From: Rhodanobacter sp.
Lineage (GTDB): Bacteria > Pseudomonadota > Gammaproteobacteria > Xanthomonadales > Rhodanobacteraceae
Direction: 5' to 3'
NCBI GenBank assembly: GCA_024711345.1
Contig: JANJTA010000041.1
Coordinates: 62,001-126,000, forward strand
Length of the DNA: 64,000 nt
Shown here in pieces: positions 34,771 to 43,972 of this stretch (positions within the stretch are counted from its first letter, which is position 1; each line of letters opens with the position of its first letter). Under the pieces are notes generated by a model. It was not told where the DNA came from, did not search any database, and saw only the letters and a list, made by a program, of their open reading frames with translations. The position numbers were made by a program, and so were the translations under genes.

Positions 34771-37425
34771 TCAATCGCGCTGGAACAGCGCCGGCTCGGG
34801 CCGGTGCAGGCTGAAGCCCTGCACCCGGTTCACGCCCAGCGCGGCCAGCGCGCGCACGGTTTCCGCGTCGGCCACCCATTCGGCAACCACCTCCAGGCCG
34901 AGCCGGTGGCCGATGTCGGTGACCGCCCTGACCATCAGGTGGCTGACCGGATCGGTGAGCATGTCGCGCACGAAGCTGCCGTCGATCTTGATGATGTCCA
35001 GCGGCAGGTTTTTCAGATAGGTGAACGAGGACATCCCGGCGCCGAAGTCGTCCAGCGCGATCCGGCAGCCCACCGCGCGCAGCTGCTCCATGAAGCGCAC
35101 CACCGGCGACAGGTTGCGCACCGCCACCGTCTCGGTGATCTCGAAGCACACCCGCGACGGCTCCACCCGGTAACGCCGCAGCAACTCGATGATGCGGCCG
35201 GCCAGTTCCTCGTCCTCGACGCTGGCGCCGGACAGGTTGATCGCGACCATGCGCAGCGCGCCGCCGGCCGGGTGCAGCCGGTCGAAGTTCGCTAGCACGG
35301 TCTCGATCACCCAGCGGTCGACCACCGGCATCAGGCCGTAGCGCTCGGCCGCCGGCATGAACACGCCGGGCACCACCAGCTGGCCGGACTCCTCGCGGAA
35401 GCGCAGCAGCACCTCGATGTCCGGCTCGCCGCCGGCGGTCAGCGGCAACGGCCAGATCTCCTGGTAGGTGAGCACCAGGCGATGCTCGTCGATGGCCCAG
35501 CGCAGGCGGTTCGCCCACTCCATCTCGCTGTGCCGGCGCGCCGTCTGGTCGTCGCGTTCGGAATAGAAGTGCACGCGGTTGCGGCCGAGCTCCTTGGCCA
35601 TGTAGCAGGCGGTGTCGGCCTGGGCCAGCAGGTCCTTCACCAGGATGCCGGGGCGGTCGATCATGACCCCGCCGATGCTGGCGCTGATCATGTAGCTGCG
35701 CTGTTCCCAGATGAACACGTAGCCGTCGATGCAGCGGCGCATGCGCTCGGCGAGCCGTTCGGCGTCCGCGCGATCGGCCACGCCGGACACCAGCACGCCG
35801 AACTCGTCGCCGCCGAGCCGCGCCAGCATGTCGGTGCCGCCCAGCTGCTTGCGCATCACGATCGCCAGCTGCGCCAGCAGCTGGTCGCCGGCGAGATGGC
35901 CGGAGGTGTCGTTGATCAGCTTGAACTGGTCCAGGTCGATGTACAGCAGCACCGCCAGCGGCGCGCCGGCCAGGGTCACGTCCAGCGCGCGGTGCAGGCG
36001 GTGTTCGAATTCGCGCCGGTTGTACAGCTCGGTCAGCGCGTCATGGCTGGCCTGGTGGCTCAACAGCTCGGTCAGCTGGCGCTGTTCGCTGATGTCGCTG
36101 GCCACCATCAGCAGCTTGCTGCGCCCGCTCAGCGCCACCCGCGAGATCGCCACGCTGGCCCAGAAACCGCCGCCGACGTCGCTGCGCAGGAGCGCGTCGA
36201 TGCGCCCGCAGCCGCGGGTGTCGTCGCGCTGCAGCTGCGTGCGCAGCTCCGGGTCGCCGAACAGCTCGGGCAGCCTGCGCTCGGTCACGTCGAAGCCGAG
36301 GCGGTCGCGCGCCGCCTGGTTGGCGTAGGTGATCGTGCCGTCGGCGGCCTCGGCCAGCAGCACCAGCGCCGGCAGCAGGTCGTTGAGGGCGCGGAAGCGC
36401 TTCTCGCTCTCGCGGTAGCGGCGGCTCATGCGCCAGCCCTGCGCCAGGGCGCGCTGGCGGGTGCTGGCGACCGAGTACACCAGCAACGCCAGCAGCACGC
36501 TGGCCAGCACACCGGCCAGCAGGATGCCGCCGCCGCTGCCGATCAGCCGAGGGCCACGCTGCGGCAGCGAGCGCACCTCGACGCTCCACGTGCGTCCGCC
36601 ATACGCGAACCTGTTTTCGTAGCGGTAACCGTCGCCCGCCCGCCAGGGGCCGCTATCCGAGTCGAACAGCAGCACCGCCTGCGGCGCACTGACGTCGCTG
36701 ACCCGCAGGCGCAGATTGCGTGCCAGCCGCTCGGGCAGCGCCTCGCCGATCAGGCCATCCAGCCGGAACGAGGCCGCGACCGAGCCGCGCATGCGGCTGC
36801 GCCGCTCCGCGGTGGTTTGCGGCGGCGGCCCGGAGCTGTAGATCGGCAGCCGCAGGGTGATCCCCTCGCCGGTCGTGTCGGAGCCGGCCAGCTGCACCAG
36901 GCGGAACGGTGCCGACAGGGTCGCCCGGTCGCTGTCGCGCGACGCCAGCAGGCTGGCGAAGTTGTTCGGCTGGGTGGCCACGTCGAGCCCGATGACGCCT
37001 TCGTTGCCGGCCAATGGCCGGACCCAGCGGCTGATGTAGTGCTCGCCGTCCGGCCGCAGCTCGCGCTGCGCATAGGCCAGCGCGAGCAGGCTGGGGAACT
37101 GTTCGCGCGGGTGCATGTTGGCGTAGAAGCCGGCGTACTCGCCCTCGTCCACCTCTTCGGAGGAGAGGAACAGCGATTGCGCGGCACGCAGCAGCGATTC
37201 GGCGGCCTGCAGCCGGCCTTGCAGCGAGGCCAGCGCCTTGTTGGCCAGCTCGTCGCGGATCAGCGTGCGCTCGACCTGCAGCCGCTGCTGCTGCTGATGA
37301 TGGATGAACACGGTCAGCGCCAGCCCCGACAGCAGCGCCAGCAGGCTCCACAGCCAGCTGGTCAGGCGCCGCCGCGAAGGCAACGGCAGCGCGACATCGG
37401 ACTCGCCACGGCCGTCGGCCGCCAT
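34771..37425 (-). CDS. Membrane CHASE-PAS-GGDEF-EAL cyclic-di-GMP protein
   Basis: 884-aa inner-membrane signalling protein. TM1 (about 20-40), a periplasmic CHASE-like sensor (about 60-290; EYAGFYANMHPREQFPSL), TM2 (about 300-325), PAS (about 340-445), GGDEF (about 460-620, intact RLGGDEFGVL) and EAL (about 645-884). The EAL site reads EVLLR; INLSG, FEITE, DDFGAG, IKIDG, VVAE and VQGF keep the metal and catalytic residues. The inhibitory RxxD motif before GGDEF is lost (GxxD). Both synthesis and hydrolysis of c-di-GMP are therefore possible. The frame also offers a GTG at 37500; the start is not settled. Confidence 0.9.
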   Translation of the reverse strand: MAADGRGESDVALPLPSRRRLTSWLWSLLALLSGLALTVFIHHQQQQRLQVERTLIRDELANKALASLQGRLQAAESLLRAAQSLFLSSEEVDEGEYAGFYANMHPREQFPSLLALAYAQRELRPDGEHYISRWVRPLAGNEGVIGLDVATQPNNFASLLASRDSDRATLSAPFRLVQLAGSDTTGEGITLRLPIYSSGPPPQTTAERRSRMRGSVAASFRLDGLIGEALPERLARNLRLRVSDVSAPQAVLLFDSDSGPWRAGDGYRYENRFAYGGRTWSVEVRSLPQRGPRLIGSGGGILLAGVLASVLLALLVYSVASTRQRALAQGWRMSRRYRESEKRFRALNDLLPALVLLAEAADGTITYANQAARDRLGFDVTERRLPELFGDPELRTQLQRDDTRGCGRIDALLRSDVGGGFWASVAISRVALSGRSKLLMVASDISEQRQLTELLSHQASHDALTELYNRREFEHRLHRALDVTLAGAPLAVLLYIDLDQFKLINDTSGHLAGDQLLAQLAIVMRKQLGGTDMLARLGGDEFGVLVSGVADRADAERLAERMRRCIDGYVFIWEQRSYMISASIGGVMIDRPGILVKDLLAQADTACYMAKELGRNRVHFYSERDDQTARRHSEMEWANRLRWAIDEHRLVLTYQEIWPLPLTAGGEPDIEVLLRFREESGQLVVPGVFMPAAERYGLMPVVDRWVIETVLANFDRLHPAGGALRMVAINLSGASVEDEELAGRIIELLRRYRVEPSRVCFEITETVAVRNLSPVVRFMEQLRAVGCRIALDDFGAGMSSFTYLKNLPLDIIKIDGSFVRDMLTDPVSHLMVRAVTDIGHRLGLEVVAEWVADAETVRALAALGVNRVQGFSLHRPEPALFQRD

Positions 37426-37533
37426 CGGATGGAGTTCGTCGTAGTCCTTGTTTCGGGGCAAGGGATTCACCACGCGATGCCGTGACCGGCGATGGTACAC
37501 AACTGTGCCGCGGGCGCCATGCCCGGCGACGGC

Positions 37534-40206
37534 TCAGCGCTGCCCGCGCGGCTTGGCACGATGCGTGGGGGTGGCAGTCCACGGGTCGTCCGGCCACGGG
37601 TGGCGCGGGTAGCGGCCCTTCAGTTCCTTTTTCACCTCCGGGTAGGTGCGCTCCCAGAAGCCCTTCAGGTCCTGGGTCACCTGGATCGGCCGCCCGGCCG
37701 GCGACAGCAGGTGCAAGGTGACCGGGATGCGCCCGCCGCCCACGCGCGGCGTATCGGCCAGGCCGAACAGTTCCTGCAGCTTCACCGCGAGCACGGGCGG
37801 CTGGTCTGCGCTGTACTCCAGCCGGCGGTGCTGCCCGCTCGGCACGAGCAGGCTTTCGGGCGCCTGCGCGTCGAGCGCGTGGCGCTGCGCGTGGTCCAGC
37901 CGCGCGAGCATCGCCTGCGTCAATGCCTCCGCGCCGAGCGCGTCGAGCCGGTGCCTGCCGTCGAGATGCGGCGCCAGCCATTCCTCCAGCGAGGCCAGCA
38001 GCGCCGGCTCGGAAACATCCGGCAAACCCAGCTCGGGCATCCACGCGCGCAGCGCCTGCATGCGGGCACGCAGCCGCCGCGCATGCTCGCTCCACGGCAG
38101 CGCGTCGAGACCCTGCGCGCGCACGGCGGCCAGCAGCGCCGGCAGCGCGTCGGCGGGTTGCACCGGCACGCTGCGCCGCTCCAGCACGATCGCGCCGAAG
38201 CGCCGCTCGTCGAACGCCTCCGCGGCGCGGCGTTCGTCGTTCCAGCGCAGCGTGCGTTCGCGGTTGAAGCGCAGCGGGTAGTCGCGCTCCAGCACGCGCG
38301 GGTCGAACGGCGCGGCGGTGAACACCAGGCTGTCGCGCGCCTCCAGGCGCAGGTCCAGCACCACCAGCCACGGCTCGCCGAGCAGCGCGGTGTGCTCGTG
38401 CAGGCGCGCGCCGCGACCGTTGGCCAGCGTGTAGCGCAGCGGGTTGGCCTCGTCGCGGCGCGCGATGCGGTCAGGGAACGCATGCAGCAGCAGATCGCCG
38501 ACCGCGTGGCTGTCCGGCGTGCCGCTGGCGGCGCTGCGCACATCCAGGCGCCGACGCCAACCCTTGCTGGCCTGCTCGATTGCCGCCAGCGCGCCGCTGT
38601 CCGCTTCGCCGCGCGGCAGGCCGCCGCGGCGGTCGCGCCACGCATGCAGGGCGGCCACCCGCGCCCGGAAATCGTCGCTGCGCGCCTGCGTGCCGCGCAG
38701 CGGCGATCGCGCTTCCATCAAGGCCAGCAGATCGGCGACCAGTGCACGCAGCTCCGTCGGCGCGCGCACGGCGGCGGCACCGAGCCGCGGCGTGGCGCCC
38801 AGTTCCAGCATGCGCCGGCCCAGCGCAGTGATGCGGCCATCGGCGTCCACCGCGGCAAGGTTCGCCAGCAGCTCGCGCGCCTGCGCCAACGCGCCGGGCG
38901 GTGGCGGGTCCAGCCAGCGCAGCTCGTCGCTGCCCCAGGCGGCCAGTTCCAGCGCCAGGGCGGAGAGTTCCGCCTGCGCGATCTCCGCGCTGCGCGCGAG
39001 GTCGAGCCGCCGGCTTTGCGGCCACAGCCGGTACGCCGTACCCGCGGCCACGCGACCGGCGCGGCCGGCGCGCTGGTCGGCCGAGGCCTGCGCGATGACC
39101 ACGGTCTCCAGCCGGGTGAAGCCGGAGTTCGGATCGAAGCGCGGCTCGCGCGCCAACCCGCTGTCGATCACCGCGCGAATGCCAGGCAGGGTGACGCTGG
39201 ACTCGGCCACGTTGGTAGCCAGCACGATGCGCCGCGTGCCCGCTTCGGCCGGCGCCAGCGCGGCCTGCTGCTCGGCCAGCGACAGTTCGCCGTGCAGCGG
39301 CACCACGTCGATACGCACATCACCCCTTCTCCCGTCGGCGACCGTCAGGAAGTCCCCTTGTGGGTGAGAAGGTGCCCCGACAGGGGCGGATGAGGGTACG
39401 GTCGAAGCGCGGCCTCCCGCTCCGCCCGAACCCTCTCCCCCAACCCCTCTCCCGAAGGGAGAGGGGAGCGAAAGCGCAGCGTCGCGTACCACGGTTTCTT
39501 CAAGGATCGCCTGCGCCCGCGCGATCTCGCGCCGTCCCGGCAGGAACGCCAGCACGTCGCCCTCGTTCTCCGCCAGCGCCAGTCGCGCCACGCGGGCGAG
39601 CTGCTGTTCCGGCGTCTCCTGCGCGCGCGCCGGCGGATACTCGATGCGCACCGGGAAGCTGCGGCCGGCACTGCTGAGCCGCGGCGCGTCCAGCCAGGCC
39701 GCGATGCGCTCGCCGTCCAGCGTGGCCGACATCACGAGCAGGCGCAGATCCGGCCGCAGCGTGGCCTGCACCTCAAGCGCCAGCGCGGCGCCGAGATCGC
39801 CGGCGAGGTGGCGTTCGTGGAACTCGTCGAACACGATCGCGCCGATCCCGGCCAGCTCCGGATCGTGCTGGATCAGCCGGGTGAGGATGCCTTCGGTGAC
39901 CACCTCGATGCGCGTGGCCGCGCTGACCTTCGACTCGAAGCGGATGCGGTAGCCGACGGTCTGCCCGACCGCTTCGCCCAGCTGTTGCGCCATGAACTGC
40001 GCGGCGGCGCGCGCGGCGATCCGGCGCGGCTCCAGCATCACGATCCTGCCGCCCGCCAGCCACGGCGCGTCGAGCAGGGCCAACGGCACCTGGGTGGTCT
40101 TGCCCGCACCCGGTGGCGCCTCCAGCACCAGCCGCGGCGTCGCGGCCAGCGACGCGCGGATCTCGGGCAGCAGCGGGGTGATCGGAAACGACGACGGCGC
40201 ACTCAT
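37534..40206 (-). CDS. hrpB: ATP-dependent helicase HrpB with internal repeat insertion
   Basis: 890-aa DExH-box RNA helicase of unclear cellular role. Walker A APPGAGKTTQVPLA (about residues 29-42), MLEPRRIAARAAA, FDEFHERHLAGDLG with DEFH, VMSATLDGERIA, then LATNVAESSVTLPGI and QRAGRAGRV in the second domain, and the long HrpB C-terminus ending in WPDDPWTATPTHRAKPRG. About residues 246-295 are not HrpB: they are translated from a GC-rich palindromic repeat that keeps the frame (39321-39470). Other HrpB proteins are 800-850 aa. ATG 40206 starts right before the conserved part. Confidence 0.93.
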   Translation of the reverse strand: MSAPSSFPITPLLPEIRASLAATPRLVLEAPPGAGKTTQVPLALLDAPWLAGGRIVMLEPRRIAARAAAQFMAQQLGEAVGQTVGYRIRFESKVSAATRIEVVTEGILTRLIQHDPELAGIGAIVFDEFHERHLAGDLGAALALEVQATLRPDLRLLVMSATLDGERIAAWLDAPRLSSAGRSFPVRIEYPPARAQETPEQQLARVARLALAENEGDVLAFLPGRREIARAQAILEETVVRDAALSLPSPFGRGVGGEGSGGAGGRASTVPSSAPVGAPSHPQGDFLTVADGRRGDVRIDVVPLHGELSLAEQQAALAPAEAGTRRIVLATNVAESSVTLPGIRAVIDSGLAREPRFDPNSGFTRLETVVIAQASADQRAGRAGRVAAGTAYRLWPQSRRLDLARSAEIAQAELSALALELAAWGSDELRWLDPPPPGALAQARELLANLAAVDADGRITALGRRMLELGATPRLGAAAVRAPTELRALVADLLALMEARSPLRGTQARSDDFRARVAALHAWRDRRGGLPRGEADSGALAAIEQASKGWRRRLDVRSAASGTPDSHAVGDLLLHAFPDRIARRDEANPLRYTLANGRGARLHEHTALLGEPWLVVLDLRLEARDSLVFTAAPFDPRVLERDYPLRFNRERTLRWNDERRAAEAFDERRFGAIVLERRSVPVQPADALPALLAAVRAQGLDALPWSEHARRLRARMQALRAWMPELGLPDVSEPALLASLEEWLAPHLDGRHRLDALGAEALTQAMLARLDHAQRHALDAQAPESLLVPSGQHRRLEYSADQPPVLAVKLQELFGLADTPRVGGGRIPVTLHLLSPAGRPIQVTQDLKGFWERTYPEVKKELKGRYPRHPWPDDPWTATPTHRAKPRGQR
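39321..39470. repeat. Palindromic repeat inserted in frame within hrpB
   Basis: 150 bp, divisible by three, without stops in the hrpB frame. The ends carry CCCTCTCCC/GGGAGAGGG arms and a second GAGGGTACGG block as in the intergenic element at 14054-14120. It lies between ILEETVVRDA and VRIDVVPLHGELS, a surface loop between the two RecA domains of the helicase. Confidence 0.75.
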
Positions 40207-40239
40207 CGCGCCGATGATAGCGGGCGCCATTGCGCGCCG

Positions 40240-40259
40240 GCCCCGGCGCACGCCGGGGC
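40240..40259 (-). terminator. Hairpin after gspD
   Basis: GCCCCGGCG pairs with CGCCGGGGC just after the last T2SS gene. No T tract, so it may only slow or protect the transcript. Confidence 0.3.
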
Positions 40260-40268
40260 GGCCTCGCG

Positions 40269-42599
40269 CTACGGCTTGGCGGGGGCGTGGGCCGGCGCGC
40301 GCAGCGGCGCCAGCGACTCGAACTTGCTCTGGTAGTCGTCGGTCATCTGCTTGGCGTCGGCGCCGCCGCGGATCACCCGCGGCGTGATCAGCACGATCAG
40401 CTCGGTGCGGTTGCGGCTGCGGCTGGTGGTGCCGAACAGCCGCCCCAGCAGCGGCACGCGGTTGAGCCCGGGGACGCCGGTGTCGGTGTTGCCCTCGGCC
40501 TGCTGGATCAGGCCGCCGAGCAGCACGGTCTGGCCGCTCTGCACGGCGACCTGGGTGGCCAGCTTGCGCTGCGAGATGGCCGGGTTGCCGTTGACCAGCG
40601 GCACCGACTTGTCGGCCTGGCTGACTTCCTGGCTGATGTTCATGTAGACCAGGCCGCCGGGATTGATCCGCGGCTGCACGTTGAGGATCACGCCGGTGCT
40701 CAGGTAGCTGACCTGACTGTAGCTGGTGGGATTGCCCAGGCCGGTGTTCACGCTGGTCTGGTTGATCGGAATCTGGTTGCCGACCGCGATGCTGGCCACC
40801 TGGTTGTTCATCACCACCATCGACGGCGCCGACAGCGTCTTGGTGTTGCCGCTGGTCTCCATCGCGCGCACGGCGACCTGCAGGTCGCTGTTGAGGAAGG
40901 AGTAGAAGAACGGCTCGCCGCGGAACGCGTTGCCGCCCTGGCCCAGGCCGAGCTGGCGATGACGGTACGGCTGGCCGGGGATGATGTTGCCGCTGCTGTC
41001 GGTGGTGCTGCCGGTGAGCCCCTCCAGGTACCACTGCACGCCGAACTGGAACTCGCCGGTGAGGGCGACCTCGAGGATGCGCGTCTCGATCTGCACCTGC
41101 AGCGGCACGTTGTCGAGCTTGCTGATCGCCGCCTTGATCTCCTCCCACTGCGATGGGCGCGCACGCACCAGCAGCTGGTTGCTGCCGTCGACCGAGCTGA
41201 TCCGCACGCTGCCGTCGCTGGAGCTGTACTGCTGCTCGCTGGCCGCGCCGTTGCCGCCGCCGGCTGCGTTGCCGCCGAACGCGGCGGCGCTGCTGCCGAA
41301 GCCGCCGGCCGCGCCGGTGCTGTCACGGCCACCGCCGGTGGCACCGAAGCCGCTGCCGCCCATGCCGGCGTTGACCTGCCCGCCACCGCGCGAGGCGTCG
41401 GCCGGGTTGCCGAAACCGCCGGCGGTGCTGCCCATGCTGGTCGCGCCGGCGTTGTCGGCGCTGCCCAGGGTGGCGCCGGTCAGCCCCGGCCCGACCTGGC
41501 CGCCGTTGTCACCGCCGCCGCTGCCGGCGCCGGTGGCGTAGATCTGCGCCAGGTACCGCGCCATGTCCGACGCCTTGATGTTGCGCACGTCGTAGACGAA
41601 CAGCTGCGGCTCGTTGCCGCCGCCGCGGTCGATGCGGGCGATCCAGTCGCCGACTTCCTGCAGGTAGTCGCTCTGCGTGCTGATCACCACCAGCGCGTTG
41701 GTGCGCTCGATCGGGATGAAGCGCAGCATGCCGGCCAGCGGGGTGTTGCCGTGTTCGCCGAACATCGCGTCCAGCTTCGGCATCAGCTCGCCGACCTTGG
41801 CGTACTGCAGGTTGAACACGCCCACCGACATGCCGCGCAGCCAGTCGACGTCGAAGGTGCGCACCATGCTCTGGTAGTTGGCCAGTTCCTGCGGCGTGCC
41901 GGCCATCACCAGCAGGTTGCGCGCCGGATCGACCAGCAAGGTGGCGTCGGGCCGCGCGAACGGCTTGATCAGCTTCTGCATCTCGCTGGCGGAGATGTAA
42001 TGCAGCGGGAACAGCCGCGCCTGCAGGCCGCCCTGGGGGGCGGCGGCGCCCAGGCTGGGCACCAGGTTGCCGGCCACCGCGTCCTTCTGCGGCATCACCA
42101 CGTAGCCGCCCGCGCGGTGCACCAGCGCGTTGCCGGTCCACGACAGCAGGGTTTCCAGGATCGGCAACGCCTGGCTGGCATCCACCGGCTCGGCGGTGGC
42201 GAACGAGATGTTGCCCTGCACGCCGGGCACGATGGTGTAGTTCTGCTTGAGCAGGTCGCCGAGGATCGCCTTGACCACCGCCTGCACCGGCTGGTTCTCG
42301 AAGTTGAAGGTGACCGCGCCGTTGCCGCTGGCGGCCGGCCGCGGCGTAGCCAGCGCGCCGGGCCGCACGAACCGGCCGCTGCCGTGGCTGACCTCGGCGG
42401 TCGCCGCCGCGGCGGGGCGGTTGCCGCCGTCGCCGTTCAACGGCAGCGGCGCCGGTACCGGGTTCTGCGTGCCGGCCATCGCCTCGCGCTGCAGCGCGCC
42501 GTCGTCGTGCGGCGGCGGCAGGCTGGCGCAGGCGGCCAGGGCCACCGCGAGGGCAAGCGCGGCAGCGCGCAGGATGGGCTGGAAGGGCATGCGGGACAT
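40269..42599 (-). CDS. gspD: Type II secretion secretin GspD (XpsD)
   Basis: 776-aa outer-membrane secretin, the gate of the T2SS. Lipoprotein-type leader with LAACASLPPP (Cys about 24). N0-N3 ring domains are followed by the secretin core with VPLLGRLF and TELIVLITPRVI near the end. N3 holds a long Gly/Ser/Ala-rich insertion (about residues 350-460), as in other secretins. Last gene of the operon, as in Xanthomonas, where gspD is at the 3' end; in most other bacteria it precedes gspE. Confidence 0.95.
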   Translation of the reverse strand: MSRMPFQPILRAAALALAVALAACASLPPPHDDGALQREAMAGTQNPVPAPLPLNGDGGNRPAAAATAEVSHGSGRFVRPGALATPRPAASGNGAVTFNFENQPVQAVVKAILGDLLKQNYTIVPGVQGNISFATAEPVDASQALPILETLLSWTGNALVHRAGGYVVMPQKDAVAGNLVPSLGAAAPQGGLQARLFPLHYISASEMQKLIKPFARPDATLLVDPARNLLVMAGTPQELANYQSMVRTFDVDWLRGMSVGVFNLQYAKVGELMPKLDAMFGEHGNTPLAGMLRFIPIERTNALVVISTQSDYLQEVGDWIARIDRGGGNEPQLFVYDVRNIKASDMARYLAQIYATGAGSGGGDNGGQVGPGLTGATLGSADNAGATSMGSTAGGFGNPADASRGGGQVNAGMGGSGFGATGGGRDSTGAAGGFGSSAAAFGGNAAGGGNGAASEQQYSSSDGSVRISSVDGSNQLLVRARPSQWEEIKAAISKLDNVPLQVQIETRILEVALTGEFQFGVQWYLEGLTGSTTDSSGNIIPGQPYRHRQLGLGQGGNAFRGEPFFYSFLNSDLQVAVRAMETSGNTKTLSAPSMVVMNNQVASIAVGNQIPINQTSVNTGLGNPTSYSQVSYLSTGVILNVQPRINPGGLVYMNISQEVSQADKSVPLVNGNPAISQRKLATQVAVQSGQTVLLGGLIQQAEGNTDTGVPGLNRVPLLGRLFGTTSRSRNRTELIVLITPRVIRGGADAKQMTDDYQSKFESLAPLRAPAHAPAKP

Positions 42600-42602
42600 G
42601 GA

Positions 42603-43328
42603 TCAGTGTTCTCCTTCGTGGGCCGCGGCAGCACGCGCGGCCCGACGTTGCTGGATGTTCCTGCGCAGCCGCTCGGCGGCCGATGCCGGTGCGGACGAGG
42701 GCATGGCCGGTGCGGCGGTGCGCGGCGGCGCGAGCATGCGCTGGCCGGAGCCGACGCGTTCGGCCGCCGCCTTGCCTTCGCCCGGCGCCAGCTGCATCGC
42801 CGCCATGCCGGCCGGCTGGCCGCGCGCGTCGGCCGCGCCGCGCGGCGGATCGATCGGCGCGCCGGCCGGCAGCTTCAGTTCGGTGCGCCCGGCCGGGGAG
42901 TCGAACAGCGCCGAGCGCGGGCGCAGTTCGACCAGCTTCACGCTGCCATCGGGCAGCGTCTCGCCTTCGCGCAGGCGTACCTGGCGGTCGCCGTTGCGGT
43001 CGTGCAGCAGGGCCATGCGCAGGCCCGGGGTGAGGATGATGCCGGTCAGGTCGAGGTCGCCGAGGCTGCTGCCGCCGTCGGCCCGTGCGGTCGGCTTGCG
43101 GTCGGGGCTGAACAGCGGTTTCTGCCAGACCAGCGCGTACTGCGCCAGCGGCACCGGCGACGGCAGATCGGCCGGCCGACCGGCCGGCGGCAACGGTGCC
43201 GACGGGCGCGGCGCATCCCAGCGCACGCCGCGGCCGAGGCCGGCCAGCAGCGCCAGCAGCACGGCGCCCAGCAACAGCACGAGTGCGACCAGCCATGGGG
43301 TCAGCTGGCGCTGGCTGGCGGCGTTCAT
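42603..43328 (-). CDS. gspN: T2SS protein GspN/XpsN (GspC-like)
   Basis: 241-aa inner-membrane protein with one N-terminal TM (LVALVLLLGAVLLALLAGL) and a periplasmic domain resembling the homology region of GspC (PLFSPDRKP, then LTGIILTPGLRMALLHD, and VRLREGETLPDGSVKLVEL). No gspC gene exists in this cluster; in Xanthomonas XpsN links the inner-membrane platform to the XpsD secretin. The tail is Ala/Pro/Arg-rich. ATG overlaps the gspM stop (ATGA). Confidence 0.85.
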   Translation of the reverse strand: MNAASQRQLTPWLVALVLLLGAVLLALLAGLGRGVRWDAPRPSAPLPPAGRPADLPSPVPLAQYALVWQKPLFSPDRKPTARADGGSSLGDLDLTGIILTPGLRMALLHDRNGDRQVRLREGETLPDGSVKLVELRPRSALFDSPAGRTELKLPAGAPIDPPRGAADARGQPAGMAAMQLAPGEGKAAAERVGSGQRMLAPPRTAAPAMPSSAPASAAERLRRNIQQRRAARAAAAHEGEH

Positions 43329-43972
43329 GGCTCCCCTCCCGCATCGTCGGGCGCGCGCGGCGCCGCTGCCGGCGCGGCACGCGCCGGACGCACGTAGCCG
43401 GACAGGCTGAACTGCACTTCCAGCCCCGCCGAGTTGTTCTGCTGCGCCACCACCGGGTTGCGGTAGATGCTGAGATCGTCGATGAACAGGTACGGCGTGC
43501 CCTGCTCCAGCGCCTGCAGCACGGCCGCCAGCGGTTCCATGTCGCAGTTCAGGCTGATGCTCACCGCCGCCTTGCGGTACGGCTCGCCGGCCGAGGCGGG
43601 CGGACTCGGCAGCGGCATCTTCTGGGTCACCGTGCAACGGTTGCCGCCGGCGTTGGCGGCGACCACGTCGATCACCCGCTGCATCAGGTCGCCCGCGGCG
43701 GTGTTGGGGTCGTCGGCGGCGAGGAACGCGCTGCTGGCGGCCTGGCCGGCACCAAGCGCGGCGAGGCGCTGCTGCAGCGCCGGCTTCTCGGCGATCGCGG
43801 CGGCGTAGCGGCTGTGCGTGTCGCGCAGGTCGGCCATCTCGGCGCCGATCTGCCGCAGCGGCGCCACCAGCCACCAGTGCAGCAGCACGAGGTAGGCCAG
43901 CGCCAGCGCCAGCACCAGCAGCAGCAGCGCCGCGATGCGGCTGTCGCGCGGACTCAGGGCGGCCGGCTTCAT
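43325..43972 (-). CDS. gspM: T2SS protein GspM
   Basis: 215-aa bitopic inner-membrane protein: short cytoplasmic N-terminus, TM at about 14-34 (ALLLLVLALALAYLVLLHWW), coiled-coil-like stretch (about 40-75) and a ferredoxin-like periplasmic domain (LEQGTPYLFIDDLSIYRN). Works with GspL to hold the ATPase platform. Overlaps both neighbours by 4 bp. Confidence 0.88.
   Translation of the reverse strand: MKPAALSPRDSRIAALLLLVLALALAYLVLLHWWLVAPLRQIGAEMADLRDTHSRYAAAIAEKPALQQRLAALGAGQAASSAFLAADDPNTAAGDLMQRVIDVVAANAGGNRCTVTQKMPLPSPPASAGEPYRKAAVSISLNCDMEPLAAVLQALEQGTPYLFIDDLSIYRNPVVAQQNNSAGLEVQFSLSGYVRPARAAPAAAPRAPDDAGGEP

Noticed and set aside
39321-39470. Intein or frameshift in hrpB
   Set aside because: The insert is too short and lacks intein motifs; the frame is continuous, and its sequence matches an intergenic repeat family.
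40230-43397. 1055-aa open frame on the plus strand
   Set aside because: Antisense to gspD, gspN and part of gspM, with no domain; a codon-bias artefact.
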